A stretch of DNA of 64,000 bases, taken from assembly GCA_037501455.1 (NCBI GenBank), contig CM074857.1, forward strand, positions 31,144,001 to 31,208,000. The letters are read 5' to 3'. The position numbers and the translations under genes were made by a program. Positions 12,236 to 24,000 of this stretch are shown here, piece by piece. Below the pieces are notes generated by a model. That model was given only the letters and a program-made list of their open reading frames with translations, ran no database searches and was not told where the DNA came from. The DNA comes from Lantana camara (taxonomy: Eukaryota > Streptophyta > Magnoliopsida > Lamiales > Verbenaceae). The first letter of the stretch is position 1. Every line of letters begins with the position of its first letter.

Positions 12236-13228
12236 CACACCCAAATATTTTCCGAAACAAATATTGTACGTCGGAAATAATTCAATTTTTTTCACCAAAA
12301 TAATCTTAAATGTTTGCAACACAAACATATATATATATATAAACTTGGTGAAGACCTTCAATTCAAGGAGTTTAAGTTGTATCTTTGGAATTTGGGGAAG
12401 AGTTGTAGCATCTCACAGAGAGAAGGAGTCTTTTCAGCATTGAAGGGGCTAAAAGCCTAAAACTGTAACATCTCAAAACAACAAAGAATTATAGGACCAA
12501 AAATTAAAATCAAAACTGAAACCTAATGCGGATAAAGTTGTCATTCTCACAAATCAAAATAAATAAATTACAGATTAAGGTAGTAATAATTAGAGAAATT
12601 TATTTATGCTAACTTAATCAAAAACCATATATATGTGACATTTTACAAGCTCGACACGAGCATGAATTCGATTTTACACAAATAAAAACAAGAGAAATAA
12701 TTGTGTATCTGATGAAATTTGAAATTTTCGTCTTTTAACTTCTAAATGAAAAGGTTGCTATTATTGCTATTAACCGGGAAGGTCGTTATAATTTTCAATT
12801 TTCAATTTCTATACGCAACAAAATTAATCGCCATTATAAATATCATTTTTTTCCTCATTTTCTTGAAGAAAGAAATTTTTTTCCCTCAACTCTTTACATA
12901 TATATATATATTCTATATCATATATTCAAATACTAGCATTTATCCCGTCTTGTGTACACAAATACTAAAGTACGTGGGTGAGATTAATCTAAAAGTAGGT
13001 GTTTGTGAGAGTTTCTTTTTCCTTTTGTTTAATTCGTAGATTTTTATACTAGCAAGTTTATATTAAGCATTTCTTTAAGTGGGTCTGGTGTTGGCGCTGG
13101 GCACATACTAATGTCTAATGGATTAACGGTAGGAAATGGGCTACACATACTTTTTCTTTTAGGTGGGCTGATATTTGTTATTAATTATGGGCCGGAATTT
13201 TTGGGCTGATATTTGTTATTAATTATGG
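12236..13228. other. AT-rich spacer, no recognised gene
   Basis: Right-hand continuation of the host sequence broken by the LTR element (left part 6272-6464). It contains TA runs near 12330 and 12900. A 30-bp phrase, GGGCTGATATTTGTTATTAA.., is duplicated in tandem at about 13165 and 13204. The 97-residue ORF at 12746-13039 is low-complexity and hydrophobic and not convincing as a gene. Confidence 0.45.
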
Positions 13229-13830
13229 ATCGGATTTTAATCCAAATCTGGTCCGAATCCGATCCGAATTTTAGCATATTCGTCCGATAAAAATATCCAA
13301 TGGATCATATCTAATTATAAATATTCGTTATCCGAAATAAATGGAGCGAATATGGAATTAACGAATCCGAATCCGATTATATATATAATATTTAATTAAA
13401 ATAAATTATTTACTAGTACATAATATTAAGTAAAATGAGTAAAATTATAATTTTCACATAATTATCACTTTAAACAACAATAAAATTTGAATTATTTACT
13501 CTAAAAATATACATTTTCCTTTATTAATAAGTTTAAATTAACTTATTTTAAACAAATATAAATAAAACCATCAAATAATCCATTAAATAATTATTATTTA
13601 TTAATATTATGTAATTATATTTATTCTTTATATTAAATTTGTTAAATAAAAAAATTAAATTTTATTATTAATAGGGGCGGATTTTTAATCAAATATATAG
13701 TCCGATCCGATTATGCATGGATTCAAAATAAATGAATTCGAATCCTATAGGATTCGGTTGTCGATCCTCTTATCGGATTCGGATCCGGAATCCCTTGATC
13801 CGGCCCGAATCCAACCTGTTGACAGCCCTA
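13229..13830 (-). mobile_element. hAT-like non-autonomous element, reverse copy lacking one terminus
   Basis: This is the reverse complement of the element at 14582-15200: GATCCGAATCCGAT-rich subterminal repeats, an AT-rich middle, and the shared terminus GACAGCCCTA (ends 13830). The other terminus (TAGGGCTGTCAA..) is missing. Its place is taken by the duplicated 30-bp phrase ending near 13228, so the copy is truncated and has no matching duplication. Confidence 0.7.
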
Positions 13831-13962
13831 GTAAATATGTGGGTTGTATAGTGCGTTAATGGGCTAATTTGGGATACGTGGGTTTATCATTTACGGACTC
13901 AGAAGTTTGTGTTAGGCCCAATTGGCTAAATCCCCTTTGTAAATGTTGGGTTTAGTTATAAG

Positions 13963-14124
13963 CTATGATGCATGGATACGGACACGACGACATGGACACG
14001 ACAAGATACAGATACGGCGACACAGATTTTTTTTTGAATTTCCCACGTGAGGAGTGTCGGACACCGGTATCCGACACGACACGATACAGCAAAATAATAT
14101 TTTTAGAAGTGTTCGTGCATCATA
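13963..14124. mobile_element. Small Mutator-like MITE, 162 bp
   Basis: Flanked by a perfect 9-bp duplication AGTTATAAG (13954-13962 and 14125-14133). The ends are imperfect inverted repeats (CTATGATGCATGGATAC at the left; TATGATGCACGAACAC reading inward from the right). The inside is rich in GACACGA/CACGACA phrases. A 9-bp duplication is typical of Mutator-like elements. It has no coding capacity. Confidence 0.7.
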
Positions 14125-14133
14125 AGTTATAAG

Positions 14134-14573
14134 AATGAGGTAGGCAGTTTTAGGATACTACGAGTTTGCCCTGGTTCTATTTAAAAAAGAAATCTAATAG
14201 TTACGACCGTTTAATCGGTTCCTCGTACAACAATACTTTAAAAAAACAACCCGAGCCAACACGATTCGTCGGGTTTTTGTCGAGGTCCCGAACTCAATTT
14301 ATTAAAACGCTCTGAAAATGAAAAGTTACACCAATACATTTGATGATGTGAAGCATAGCGAGCAAAATTAAAGAATGAGCATACAAATGGAACCCAATTA
14401 TGGCCCTCACAACACAGGTATAACGCTAACGGTATAAGATACTGAAAAAGACATTTATGGCCCACTTACAAATTCACTCCAGAAAATATTAATAAAAGAG
14501 CCCCAAAGAACACAAGTACACAACAAAAGAATAAGCCCAGCACATCATTATTTACAACAAGCCCCAAAAGAAT
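14134..14573. other. Spacer, no supported gene
   Basis: Single-copy-looking sequence between two small transposons. The 75-residue minus ORF (14238-14465) is cysteine/phenylalanine-rich and has no recognised motif, so I do not call it a gene. Confidence 0.4.
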
Positions 14574-14581
14574 ATTTCAGT

Positions 14582-15200
14582 TAGGGCTGTCAACGGGTCG
14601 GATTCGGACCGGATCAGAAAATTTCGGATCCGAATCCGATAAGAAGATCCGATATAGGATTCAGATTCATTAATACTAAATCCGTATGTTAACGGGTCGG
14701 ATCAGATCCGATAAAAGATCCGACCCGATTAACAATAAAATTTAAAATTTTTTATAAAGAAATAAATAAAAAAATATAAATATAAATATATAATATTTAA
14801 CAAATAATTATTACATGATGAATTCTTTAATGGTTTTGTGTATATGCATTTAAAATAGGTTAATTTACGATTTTTAATAAAGAAAAACATATTTTTTAGA
14901 ATAAATAATTTAAATTTTATTATTATTTATAGTGAAGATATGTGAAATTTTTAATTTTAATTATTCTATTTAATATTCTTTACTAATAAAATAATTAATT
15001 TAATAAAATATTATAAAAAAATCGGATTCGGATCTTTAACGGATCGGATTCCTTAATTCCATATCCGGTCCATTTATTTCGGATAACGAATATTTATAAT
15101 CGAATATGATCCATCGAACTTTTTTATCGGACGGATATGATAAAATTCGGATCGGATTCGGATCGAATTCGGATTAAAATCCGCCCCATTGACAGCCCTA
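14582..15200 (+). mobile_element. hAT-like non-autonomous element, 619 bp
   Basis: Terminal inverted repeats TAGGGCTGTCAA and TTGACAGCCCTA are flanked by a perfect 8-bp duplication ATTTCAGT (14574-14581, 15201-15208). The subterminal regions are dense in GGATCGGATTCGGAT-type repeats, the kind of site hAT transposases bind. The middle is AT-rich and non-coding. The 8-bp duplication fixes the superfamily as hAT. Confidence 0.9.
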
Positions 15201-15430
15201 ATTTCAGTAATTGTGTTTTTTTATTGGATTTTAAATAACATTTCTTCTAACAAATTCGGTCTTTTTAATTTGCAATATATATATGAGCATATATTTAAAA
15301 CATATCGATTTTCTACTTAATTTTCGTTGATAAGCCAAAATACAGAATTAAAAATAAAATTCTTAATAGATTTTCAAGGAACCGGTGGCAATATTTTGGC
15401 ATTTCCCAGTTTAAAAAGAATATGAAATAA

Positions 15431-15738
15431 TTACATCTGACTATCCTGTAGTTAGGCCTAATTACAAGTCGATCCCTATTCTTTTAAATATTACACTGTA
15501 GTCTTAAGCCTTGTTAATTTGTTAATTTTTGTATACTTTTAGGGACGATTTTGTATTTTGGGTCATACATTAAATGTAACACTCACAAAACCGTTAGGGG
15601 TATAAGTGTACTTTTACAAAAACCATTAATGGGCCTCAAACAAAACAAGAAATATTGGAATTACAGTGTAATATTTAAAAGAATAGGGACCGACTTGGTG
15701 ACTTATAATTAGGCCGAACCTTAGGGACTTTTATGTAA
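15431..15738. mobile_element. Foldback (long inverted repeat) element
   Basis: Left arm (ending ..CCCTATTCTTTTAAATATTACACTGTA near 15505) is the near-complement of the right arm (starting ACAGTGTAATATTTAAAAG near 15664). Arms are about 75 bp around a spacer of about 160 bp. The outer tips are TTACAT and ATGTAA. I see no clear target duplication, so the superfamily is open. Confidence 0.7.
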
Positions 15739-16060
15739 CTCGTTCGAAGAATATTTTGGATATAGAATTGAACTTGATGTAACATGCATTAATTGAAGCC
15801 TACAAAAATTGTACAAGCTTGCTCTTAAATTCTCGAGCTGAACTTGAGCCAAATAGATATCATTCTTAGGCTCGCAAACGTAGTTACCTATTTTAAATTA
15901 AAGAAGTTATATATATTATAATAAAATATAAACTACATATATTTTATAATTATTAAGTAATATATCCTAAATCATATATACTTTATAATTTAATATATTT
16001 ATTTGTATAGAAACATAAATATAATTATAAAACATATATTTAAAATTTAATAGATTAAAT
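15739..16060. other. AT-rich spacer
   Basis: No ORF, terminal repeat or array homology recognised; dominated by TATA/ATAA runs. Confidence 0.5.
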
Positions 16061-16069
16061 CATTTTTAT

Positions 16070-16736
16070 TAAGTAACTATATAACACATGTACTTTTTTA
16101 AATATTTGTGGCATATACGTGCACTTTTCTAGTTGTAAAATATAAGAAATGGATTGATGATTTAATTAATATAATTTTAACCAAATTTATAATTATATGT
16201 CTTTTGAAATTTGAGTAAATAATGAAACGATTTTAGTGATTGAATGACATTAATTACGATTATTTTTCAAGAGATTAACTTTTTACACGTGCATTTTTCT
16301 AATTATTTTATTGTATAAAAATTTACTGAATATATTCAAAAAATTTCGAAAAGACAAATAAGCGCACAACAAAATCAACCCCATTTCATCTCCTTTTGTT
16401 TTAACTTGCCTAAATTAATACGAGTTCACAACACGTGCACTTCCTATATTACATAGTGTATTGCACTTTTATATCTAGCATGTCCATAATTATATATATA
16501 TAGCAACATTGAAACCTAATCAGCAGCAGACACCCATATATCAATAGCAAATCCACACAGTAAACTCGCGCCATCCCAGTAACTCCTCAATAGAAAAAGC
16601 GAAAGTACCAACACAACAACCAAATGCCAAGATCATCAACTACAAAAGAAAAAATTTTAAATTTTCAGCATAGTATACAAACCATAATTGTAGGAAAGAA
16701 AAAATTTAAAAGAGAGAAAAATTTACCTAAAATCAA
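16070..16736. repeat. Array intergenic block plus transporter 3' flank (copy c)
   Basis: The CACGTG-type block (16080-16480) is followed by the 3'-flanking segment of the transporter unit (16500-16736: AGCAACATTGAAACCTAA.., ..CAACACAACAACCAAATGCC). The same junction recurs at 33030-33300, 50020-50264 and 63400-63655, which shows that the units are joined head to tail in tandem. Confidence 0.8.
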
Positions 16737-16931
16737 CTCATGTATCTCCTCCAGAACTAGTGTCTCTGGCACACCCTTCTAACTACGGTTTGTTGCATTA
16801 CTCTGGCTATTTTTGAAGTAAACAACAACATGAGCACATCATAGCAAAGCAAAAGACGGTGTCGAAGAAGAACATTTTGTCTCTCAATAGGCAATGTACG
16901 AGTAGAAAAACTTGGTTTCCTATGAAAGGAA
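16737..16931 (-). pseudogene. STP-type transporter pseudogene, last exon (unit 2, part 1)
   Basis: Minus-strand C-terminal end of the transporter. Near 16740-16790 it reads RRV.QRH*FWRRYMS followed by TGA. STP proteins end their last TM with a similar VW..HWFW.RY tail. Here the tryptophan before FWRR is a stop (TAG). The exon is cut at 16931 by a solo LTR insertion and continues at 18482. Confidence 0.8.
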
Positions 16932-18481
16932 TGTTGAGCGTAAAATTCACATGAATTTGAGCGTTAATTAGAGTTGATTTTATGCCGTTTCTTGAGCTTA
17001 TGTGTTGAATTTGCTCCATTTAGGTACTTTCTACATTAGAGTTAAGAAACGAGAGAGAAATGCGAATTCGGAGCTAAGGATGGGAAAAAGTTGAATTTTG
17101 ACGGATTTAAGGGGGACACGCCAGTGTCCCGCCCACAGAAGAAACCGAGACACCCCCGTGTCTCGGTACAGGAGGTTGAGGAGAAAGGAGGCATGACCGT
17201 GTCTCCTGGCGAGAAGAAAACAACACCCCCGTGTCTCAGTACAGGCGATTTGAGTTTCATGAGATAGAGGTGACACGACCGTGTCACCCAGTATGAAGAA
17301 AAGGTGACAAGCCCGTGTCACCAAAGAAAAGCACCAACACTTTTTTAAGAGACACGGGCGTGTGAGGGATTTGTAAAGGAAAGAGACACGCCCGTGTCTC
17401 TTGCCGGCTGAATTTTTCTGCAACAACTATTTATAGCGCGAGAATTATTGTTTTGAGAGGACGCTTTCAGAGATTGCAAACCTAGCATCTTGGGAACGGG
17501 GCGGAGGAACAAGAAGGGGTTTTCGGAGAGATTCGAGAAGACAAAAGGATCGAATTCTTCAAATAATTTCTTTAATTTCGGTTTTTATTTCTTACTTTAA
17601 TTCATCAAACTAATTCCTCTAAGTTTAGTTTTAATTCGTTTAGCATGTTTACATTCGTTTTTCTGAATTCATGAATGTTTAGGGTTCGGTATTTGGAGAT
17701 TCATTTTCACATGATGAACATGAATTTCTTTAATGCAATTGCTTAATTTTTATGAGTTTCGATTTGATTATGAGTAGCTAAATCCCTAGGGCTAGGGGAG
17801 TAATGGATTATGCATGTTAAGTGTTTGAAATAATGCTTGAATGACTTGTGTTAATTCTTAGTTTTGAAAATTTGGTTTTAATTGATTACAAAGTTTTAGC
17901 CAACCTTAGCATAACCTAGTTTTGCCTAATTATCGAAAGATTTATGGTAATTGAGTCGTTTTCATAACTGGTAGATTAAGGAATTAAAGAGAATTAGTTC
18001 TTAATCTACACAACTAGTAATTCTTATTCCATGCCAAGTCGCAAGAGTTTGAATTGCACTAGTTTTGGTCAGATTGGTTAATTTGGTGATTGATGATTGT
18101 GAGAACAACATTGAAACTCTTTTAACACCCGTTTATACCTTGAAAGAGAATAACACGAATCTGAGTGACGAGGTTGTAGAATTGCACTTGTCTAACAAGT
18201 ATTATGTTGAACCTTGTATGCATAGTTGTTACTCCCCGGCCTAATTAGTTTATTGATTTTAATCCACGTGTTTAAATAAGTTAATTGTGCTTTCTTCTAG
18301 TTAATTATTCAATTTTGTTTTAGTAGTTAAATAACCAACTTGCTAATTGATTGGTCTTTAGATTAGAACTAGGTATAGAGTAGTGATTGGTTTTCCTTCC
18401 TTGTGGGTATGATCCTGTTGTGTTACGCGTATATTTATAGTGTATACTTGCACGATTGATTTTTAACTTAAAATCACAACA
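16932..18481 (+). mobile_element. Solo LTR related to the Athila LTR, 1550 bp
   Basis: Starts TGTTGAGCG, ends TCACAACA, and is flanked by a 5-bp duplication AGGAA (16927-16931, 18482-18486) inside a transporter exon. It matches the organisation of the intact Athila LTR at 19366: a leading segment, palindromes of the GACACG-NN-CGTGTC type (17114-17401), a TATA-like TATTTATAG near 17428, an AT-rich body, and an end segment CCTTCCTTGTGGGTATGATC. It is diverged from that LTR, so it belongs to a related family and not the same one. ORFs at 17031-17426 are translated palindromes, not genes. Confidence 0.9.
17114..17401. repeat. Palindrome cluster in the solo LTR
   Basis: At least eight copies of a motif built on GACAC-N4-GTGTC. 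The clearest are 17145-17166 (CCGAGACAC/GTGTCTCGG arms), 17269-17288 (GGTGACACG/CGTGTCACC), 17303-17322 and 17382-17401 (AGAGACACG/CGTGTCTCT). The core is constant, while the outer arms differ but stay self-complementary. Some copies are followed by GTACAGG. The cluster lies just upstream of the TATA-like box. Confidence 0.85.
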
Positions 18482-19365
18482 AGGAACAACGAATCCAAGA
18501 CCCAAAACATACATAGATCCAACGGTGACATATTCCTCCGAGAATTTTAGGTCCAACCACCTGTATGGTCCAGACAAAATCCCACCCAAATTGTGTATAT
18601 AAGTATCAACGTAATAGACAATGTGGCTCTATGAGACTTCAAATGGTAGGAAGGGTTTTCATTCAAAATGAAGATGATCTCAAGACAAACCTATAGTGGA
18701 ATAATAAAAATAAATTAGTAATAATTAATAATTTTCTCAATTTGTAAGAGAAATAAAGTCAATAGACATACCATTGAAATGATTTTTGTAATATTCCCGT
18801 CTAGAAATATCTTTTGACGGCTTATCCTTGGAATGAGCCACAATCCAACTGCTTTTGTTGCAATTTATACAGTGGCTAGAACTATCGGAGTAAGAAACTA
18901 TTGTCCTTCATGTAACTAATGGACTCGAATAAGAATGGGCAGAAAAACATTACTAGGTCTACGCCCGAGAGCTTTCCAAAAATGGCGTCCATTGTTGTGA
19001 TGATGAAAGTAGGACGGTTTAGAGGACTAAGCAGCTCTTTGAAAGGGTTTTCGGATTGCAGATTTTCTACCTAAGCTATCATTTGTGCATACGTGACCTC
19101 TATCTCTGATGAAACTTTTAGGGATTTCAAATCTCTGTTTACTTTTTATATAAGCCCTCACTCAATAAAGAATTTGGGGGACTCGATCATAAGAAATGAT
19201 ATCGCGAAAAGGAGTAAACTCGGAACTCCTGTTATACTAAAGTAAATCACCATCCCCACATTAAGAAGACTGATGCTATATAAATTGAGGTGTGTGCTAG
19301 TATGCCACTTAAATTACTACCCATTACATATGTCTACAACTCGGACATTTTCAGGGATTGTCTCT
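18482..19365 (-). pseudogene. STP-type transporter pseudogene, middle exons (unit 2, part 2)
   Basis: Right-hand continuation of the exon split by the solo LTR. Bases 18480-18600 read GGILSGPYRWLDLKFSEE on the minus strand, the position of the STP motif WGPLGWLVPSEI. Bases 18760-19080 hold the exon with RPTFIITTM-like and FESIS-like text, corresponding to STP TM7 (RPQL..., ..FY.PVLF). Bases 19090-19330 hold the ITESPKF/IERG exon. Frameshifts and stops are present. It is cut at 19365 by the Athila insertion and resumes at 32079. Confidence 0.75.
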
Positions 19366-19536
19366 TGATGTATCAGTTTATTGCATGGATTGGTAGGGCA
19401 ATTTTAGTTAAATTCTAGCAGTTTTAAGAACTTATAGCGTGAATTATGCTCTTTATTAGGTACCTTTCACCTTGGAGTTGAAAAGACGGAGTAAAAGCAA
19501 AACCATGCAATAAAGGGCGAAAAACGAGAAATTCTA

Positions 19537-19825
19537 GGGGACACGCCCGTGTCCCCATGGAAGAGCAAACTGAGACACGCCCGTGTCTCAGTACAGAAGT
19601 GACCCTCGGATTTCAGGAGGTGACACGCCCGTGTCACCAGTATAGAGTAATTTGTTGCACGGCCGTGACTTGGTACAGAGAGGCCTGGAGATTTTGCACG
19701 CCCGTGTCATCAAGAAGAACAGGCCATGACACCCCCGTGTCAAGTAAGAGAAGCGCGGATACGTTTTAATATGTGACACGGGCGTGTCACAATTTTAGGC
19801 ATGAGCTTCGCACGCCCGTGTCACG
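19537..19825. repeat. Array of covarying palindromes in Athila U3
   Basis: Eight copies of a core GACACG-NN-CGTGTC. Four are perfect 20-nt palindromes (9-bp arms, 2-nt centre): 19537-19556 (outer arm GGG/CCC), 19571-19590 (TGA/TCA), 19619-19638 (GGT/ACC) and 19772-19791 (TGT/ACA, with centre GG instead of CC). The outer triplets differ among copies but pair within each copy. Three others (about 19660, 19696, 19811) are half-degenerate; the one near 19727 has a CCCC centre. Several are followed by GTACAG. The cluster ends about 25 bp before the TATA box, so it may be a transcription-factor array or may form cruciforms. Confidence 0.9.
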
Positions 19826-19848
19826 GGCCGAGTTAGGAATCGTGGAGT

Positions 19849-19860
19849 CCTATATATACA
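19849..19860 (+). promoter_or_regulatory. LTR TATA box
   Basis: CCTATATATACA is a canonical plant TATA box, repeated at 31027-31036 in the 3' LTR. It places the likely transcription start near 19885-19895. Confidence 0.75.
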
Positions 19861-20912
19861 CGGTTTGAGGCGGAATTAAGGGAGCTTTTGGACGAATAGC
19901 TACCCAGAAGTTCAAGAAGACCTGAAGATAGAAGAACTTAGAAGAAATAGACTTTGAAGATTCATTCCTTTCACAAGACTTTATCAATTTGGTTTTATTT
20001 ACTGCTTTCCGTTTAAACTAATTCCTCAAGTTTTGGTTTTCAATTCTAGTATAGTTAAGTTCTCGTTTAGATTCGTTTTTGGATAAGTAGGTTAGAATTC
20101 AGAATTATTAATTCCGTTTTTGATGTTTATGTTAGACATGAATATTTTGAATGCATTTATTTTGATCTTAATGAGTTTTGAGCTAATTATGGGGAACTAA
20201 TCTCCTAGGGTTAGGGGGTAAGGAGTATGCATCTAAGGTGTTTGAATTAATGCTTGAGTTAAGTTGTGTGATTCTTTGTTAGGAAAACGGTATCGAGTAG
20301 GTTGGGAATGGATTGGCCATCCATGAACGTATTGTAAAATTATCCGACAATCGAGAGATTTAGGATAATTGAGATTGTTTTCCAAAACTTAGACTTTTGG
20401 GTTTGAAGAAATTTAACCCTAATTTCTACAACAAGTATTTAGAATTCTATGCCAAGCCGCTAGGTTTTGAATACACTAATCTTGCTTTATTCGATTGATT
20501 TGGTTACTAAGTGATTGTGAGAACAACGAGAACAACACTTGGCTTAATTAATTAGACGCCTAGCCTTCGAGAGAAGCTAGGCATAACATCGTGATTAGGT
20601 TGAAGAATCATACATCTGTACTTGAGTATTGATTTGATCACAAAAGGGCATATGAATTACTCCCCGACCTATTTTAATTAAGTGGTTCAACCGTGTTTTT
20701 TTTATTTGTTAGTTGTTGAATTGATTACTTATTGCTTCAGTTTATTTTCGTCTTAGTAGTATAGTACAACATTGTCAATCTTATTCGGTCTCTAGATTAG
20801 AAATAGTCATAGAAGTGGTTGTTGAATTCCCTTCCCTGTGGATACGATACCTTAAGTGTTGCAATCGGATTTAGAACTTACACTTGGGTTCAAGATTTGT
20901 CTATCAAGTTTT

Positions 20913-20930
20913 TGGCGCCGTTGCCGGGGA
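20913..20930 (+). other. Primer binding site, tRNA-Asp
   Basis: TGGCGCCGTTGCCGGGGA is the complement of the 3' end of plant tRNA-Asp(GTC) including CCA (18 of 18 from memory of that tRNA). It starts 6 bp after the 5' LTR. tRNA-Asp priming is usual for Athila elements. Confidence 0.9.
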
Positions 20931-21055
20931 AGGCGTCTAATTCAATATTACTTTATTGACTTTTTCTGGTGCTTTAGACCACCCTTTCTGCTTGATTTCT
21001 TTTTGAAGTGCGTTGAATTTGACCACGGGTTTTTCCAATTGCAGGTACCTAGTGC

Positions 21056-24000
21056 ATGCTACGATCGAAAGGCTTGGAACCGCTGCCTTACGACCCTGAA
21101 ATTGAGAGGACTTGTCGGGCAAATCGAACGAAGCAAAGAAAGAAAAAGAAGCAGGAAGTAAACCCAATTCCAATGGCACAACCCATTAACGAACAACCAA
21201 CCACACTTCAGGATTATGCCATTCCCAACATTGGCTTAATCCAGAACAATCTGACTCGCCCCGCAGTGGAGGCGAACAACTTTGAAATCAAAACTGGGTT
21301 CATCAACCTCCTACAACAGAACCCGTTTGGGGGATTACCACATGAAGATCCCGCATCGCATTTGTCCTACTTTTTGGACGTTTGCTCGACTTTTAAGATC
21401 CACAATGCTTCAGACGATGCGATCAGAGTTAGGCTTTTTCCCTTCTCCCTAAGGGACAAAGCCCGGACATGGATTTCGACCTTATCAAATGAGACACTTC
21501 AAACATGGGCAGACCTTTCTAAGGCCTTTTTAGCCAAGTTCTACCCTCCTAGTAAGACCATGAGGTACAGAGATGAAATAACGAGCTTCAGGCTTTTTGA
21601 TGGGGAAACGTTGTACGAAGGATGGGAAAGATACAAGGAATTGCAAAGGAAATGCCCACATCACCGTGTTCCAGGATGGCAACTGGTACAAATCTTTTAC
21701 AACGGAATGCCTGAGAACATGAAAATCATGGTTGACGCAGCGGCGGGAGGAGCATTTATGGCACTGTCCGAAGAAGTAGGAATGCAACTTCTGAATAAGA
21801 TGGCAGCAAATAGCAGTTGGACAAAGGAGAGGAGCAATCCTCCTCCACCAAAACCTGAGGCAGGCATACTCACCACTGACACTGTGGCAGTTTTCAATGC
21901 AAAATTCGAAGCACTGAATCAGAAGCTAGACCGACTTGCAATTTCCACAGCGCGAAACACAGTGGCACAGTCAAACGCCCTACAGGTATTATGTGAAATT
22001 TGTGGTGGACCTCATTCGTTTGATATATGTCCTTCTACCAATGCAGGTGCACAGGTTGTTGTTGGTCAAGAGCAAGTCAATTACGTGCAGAATCAAAAAC
22101 CAGCAAATGACCCATACTCGAACACCTACAATCCAGGGTGGAAGAATCATCCGCACTTCTCGTGGTCAAACAATCAGAATGTTCAAAACCCGAACCCAAA
22201 CCAGAGACCACAGTTCCAACCAAGACAAATGGGACAGAATCCACCACATCAAAATCAGCCGAGATTCGCACCCCCTCCACAACCACCGCAAGAACAGAAG
22301 CCAGGATGGGAAGCAGCCCTCGAGAAGTTTATCAATGTCTCGAATGATAGGTATCAGAAACTCGAGTCTCAGGTAGAACAGGTGTTGGTTCAAAATAAAA
22401 ATTTGGAAGTACAGGTGGGCCAGCTGGCTAATACAATCAACGTTAGAGCCCAAGGCATGTTTCCAAGCAAACCTGAGGAAAATCCGAAAGAGCATTGTAA
22501 GGCCATTACACTGCGAAGTGGCACAACTTACAAGGGGCCTGCAATACCGGGGGAAACCGAAGTGAGGAAGGAAAAGGACACCGTTTTGGAACCTGAGAAA
22601 GTAGTTGAGGCATCAAAGGAAGACAAAGAAGTACTGACGAGTGAGCCCCCTTCCAAGCCAAAGACACCAGTGGCGCCCAACCCGTATGTGCCACCACTTC
22701 CTTTCCCGCAGAGATTTCAAAAGCAAAGGTTGGAGAAGCAATTCGAGAAGTTCTTGAATATCTTCAAGGAACTACACATTAACATTCCCTTTGCCGAGGC
22801 CCTAGCTCAGATGCCCACTTACGTCAAATTCTTGAAGGAGATCCTCTCCAATAAGAGAAAATTGGAGGACTATGCCACTATAGCACTTACTGAAGAGTGC
22901 AGCGCCATTCTACAACATAAGCTTCCCCCGAAGCTTAAGGATCCAGGGAGTTTTTCAATTCCTTGCACAATTGGCCATATGTCCTTTAACAAAGCTTTAT
23001 GTGATCTTGGTGCTAGTGTGAGTCTAATGCCATTATCTGTTTGCAGGAAACTTGGACTGAATTCATTGAAACCAACAACCGTTTTCTTACAGCTAGCGGA
23101 TCGATCAGTCAAGTACCCCACAGGAATCCTGGAAAATGTTTTGGTCAGAGTTGGGAAGTTCTACCTACCAGTAGACTTCATAGTGTTGGAAATGGAGGAA
23201 GATCAGAACATGCCGCTCATCTTAGGGAGGCCTTTCCTAGCCACAGCAGGAGCCTTAATTGATGTGAAGGGTGGCATTCTAACTCTTCGTGTGGGAGACG
23301 AACAGGTGGAGTTTAATCTGTTCAAAGCAATGAAGGGACCGGTGATCGAAGAACAATGCAATATGGTGGAAATCAGAGAACAGACACCGATGTCCATAAG
23401 CAACGAGGACCCTCTCGAACTCTGTCTAAGAGGACGTACGGACCACATTGATGGGGAAGACATTTTAGAAGAATTGGCCGCCTACGCAAAGGCACTCGAA
23501 GCCACCCCCTACGTACCATTCCGAAAGAGGTTTGTATATGAAGAGTTGGGTACAGGTAAGCCCACTCTTCAACCTTCTGTTAAGAAAGCTCCTCAGTTAG
23601 AACTGAAACCCCTCCTCGCTCATTTGAGATATGCTTATTTGGGTGAATCTGAAACATTGCCTGTTATAGTTGCCTCTGATTTAACTGATTCACATCATGA
23701 TGCCTTGTTGAGGGTTTTGAGAGAACACAAACGAGCAATAGGTTGGACTATTTCTGACATTAAGGGGATTAGCCCATCCATTTGCATGCATAGAATTCTT
23801 ATGGAAGATAACCATAAACCCTCCGTTGAACATCAGCGTAGATTGAACCCAAACATGAAAGAGGTAGTTAGGGCTGAAGTACTAAAACTGTTAGATGCCG
23901 GGATAATTTATCCTATCTCGGATAGCAAATGGGTTAGCCCTGTACAGGTAGTGCCCAAGAAAGGGGGGATGACTGTAATTAAAAATGAGAAAAATGAGTT

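Larger units (their letters stand above)
19366..20906 (+). repeat. Athila 5' LTR, 1541 bp
   Basis: Begins TGATGTATCAG and ends TTTGTCTATCA. U3 carries the palindrome cluster (19537-19825) and a TATA box (about 19850). The R/U5 part is AT-rich. It differs from the 3' LTR by a 9-bp and a 1-bp indel and about five substitutions. Confidence 0.97.

Noticed and set aside
12746..13039. 97-residue hydrophobic ORF
   Set aside because: AT-rich low-complexity text (I/F/L/K runs), no homologous motif.
17031..17426. 131-residue minus ORF
   Set aside because: It is a translation of the LTR palindromes (repeated DTGVSP / RPCH-type text), with no domain and a location inside a solo LTR.
19557..19779. ORFs on both strands in the Athila LTR (also 30734-30956)
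   Set aside because: Mirror-image reading of palindromes; identical in both LTRs; no coding evidence.
17114..19825. Palindrome clusters considered as a CRISPR array
   Set aside because: Repeats are short palindromes with irregular spacing in plant LTRs, with no constant repeat-spacer pattern and no cas genes.
19366..20906. Possible tRNA gene near the LTR/primer site
   Set aside because: Only the 18-nt complement of tRNA-Asp is present; no cloverleaf or A/B boxes.
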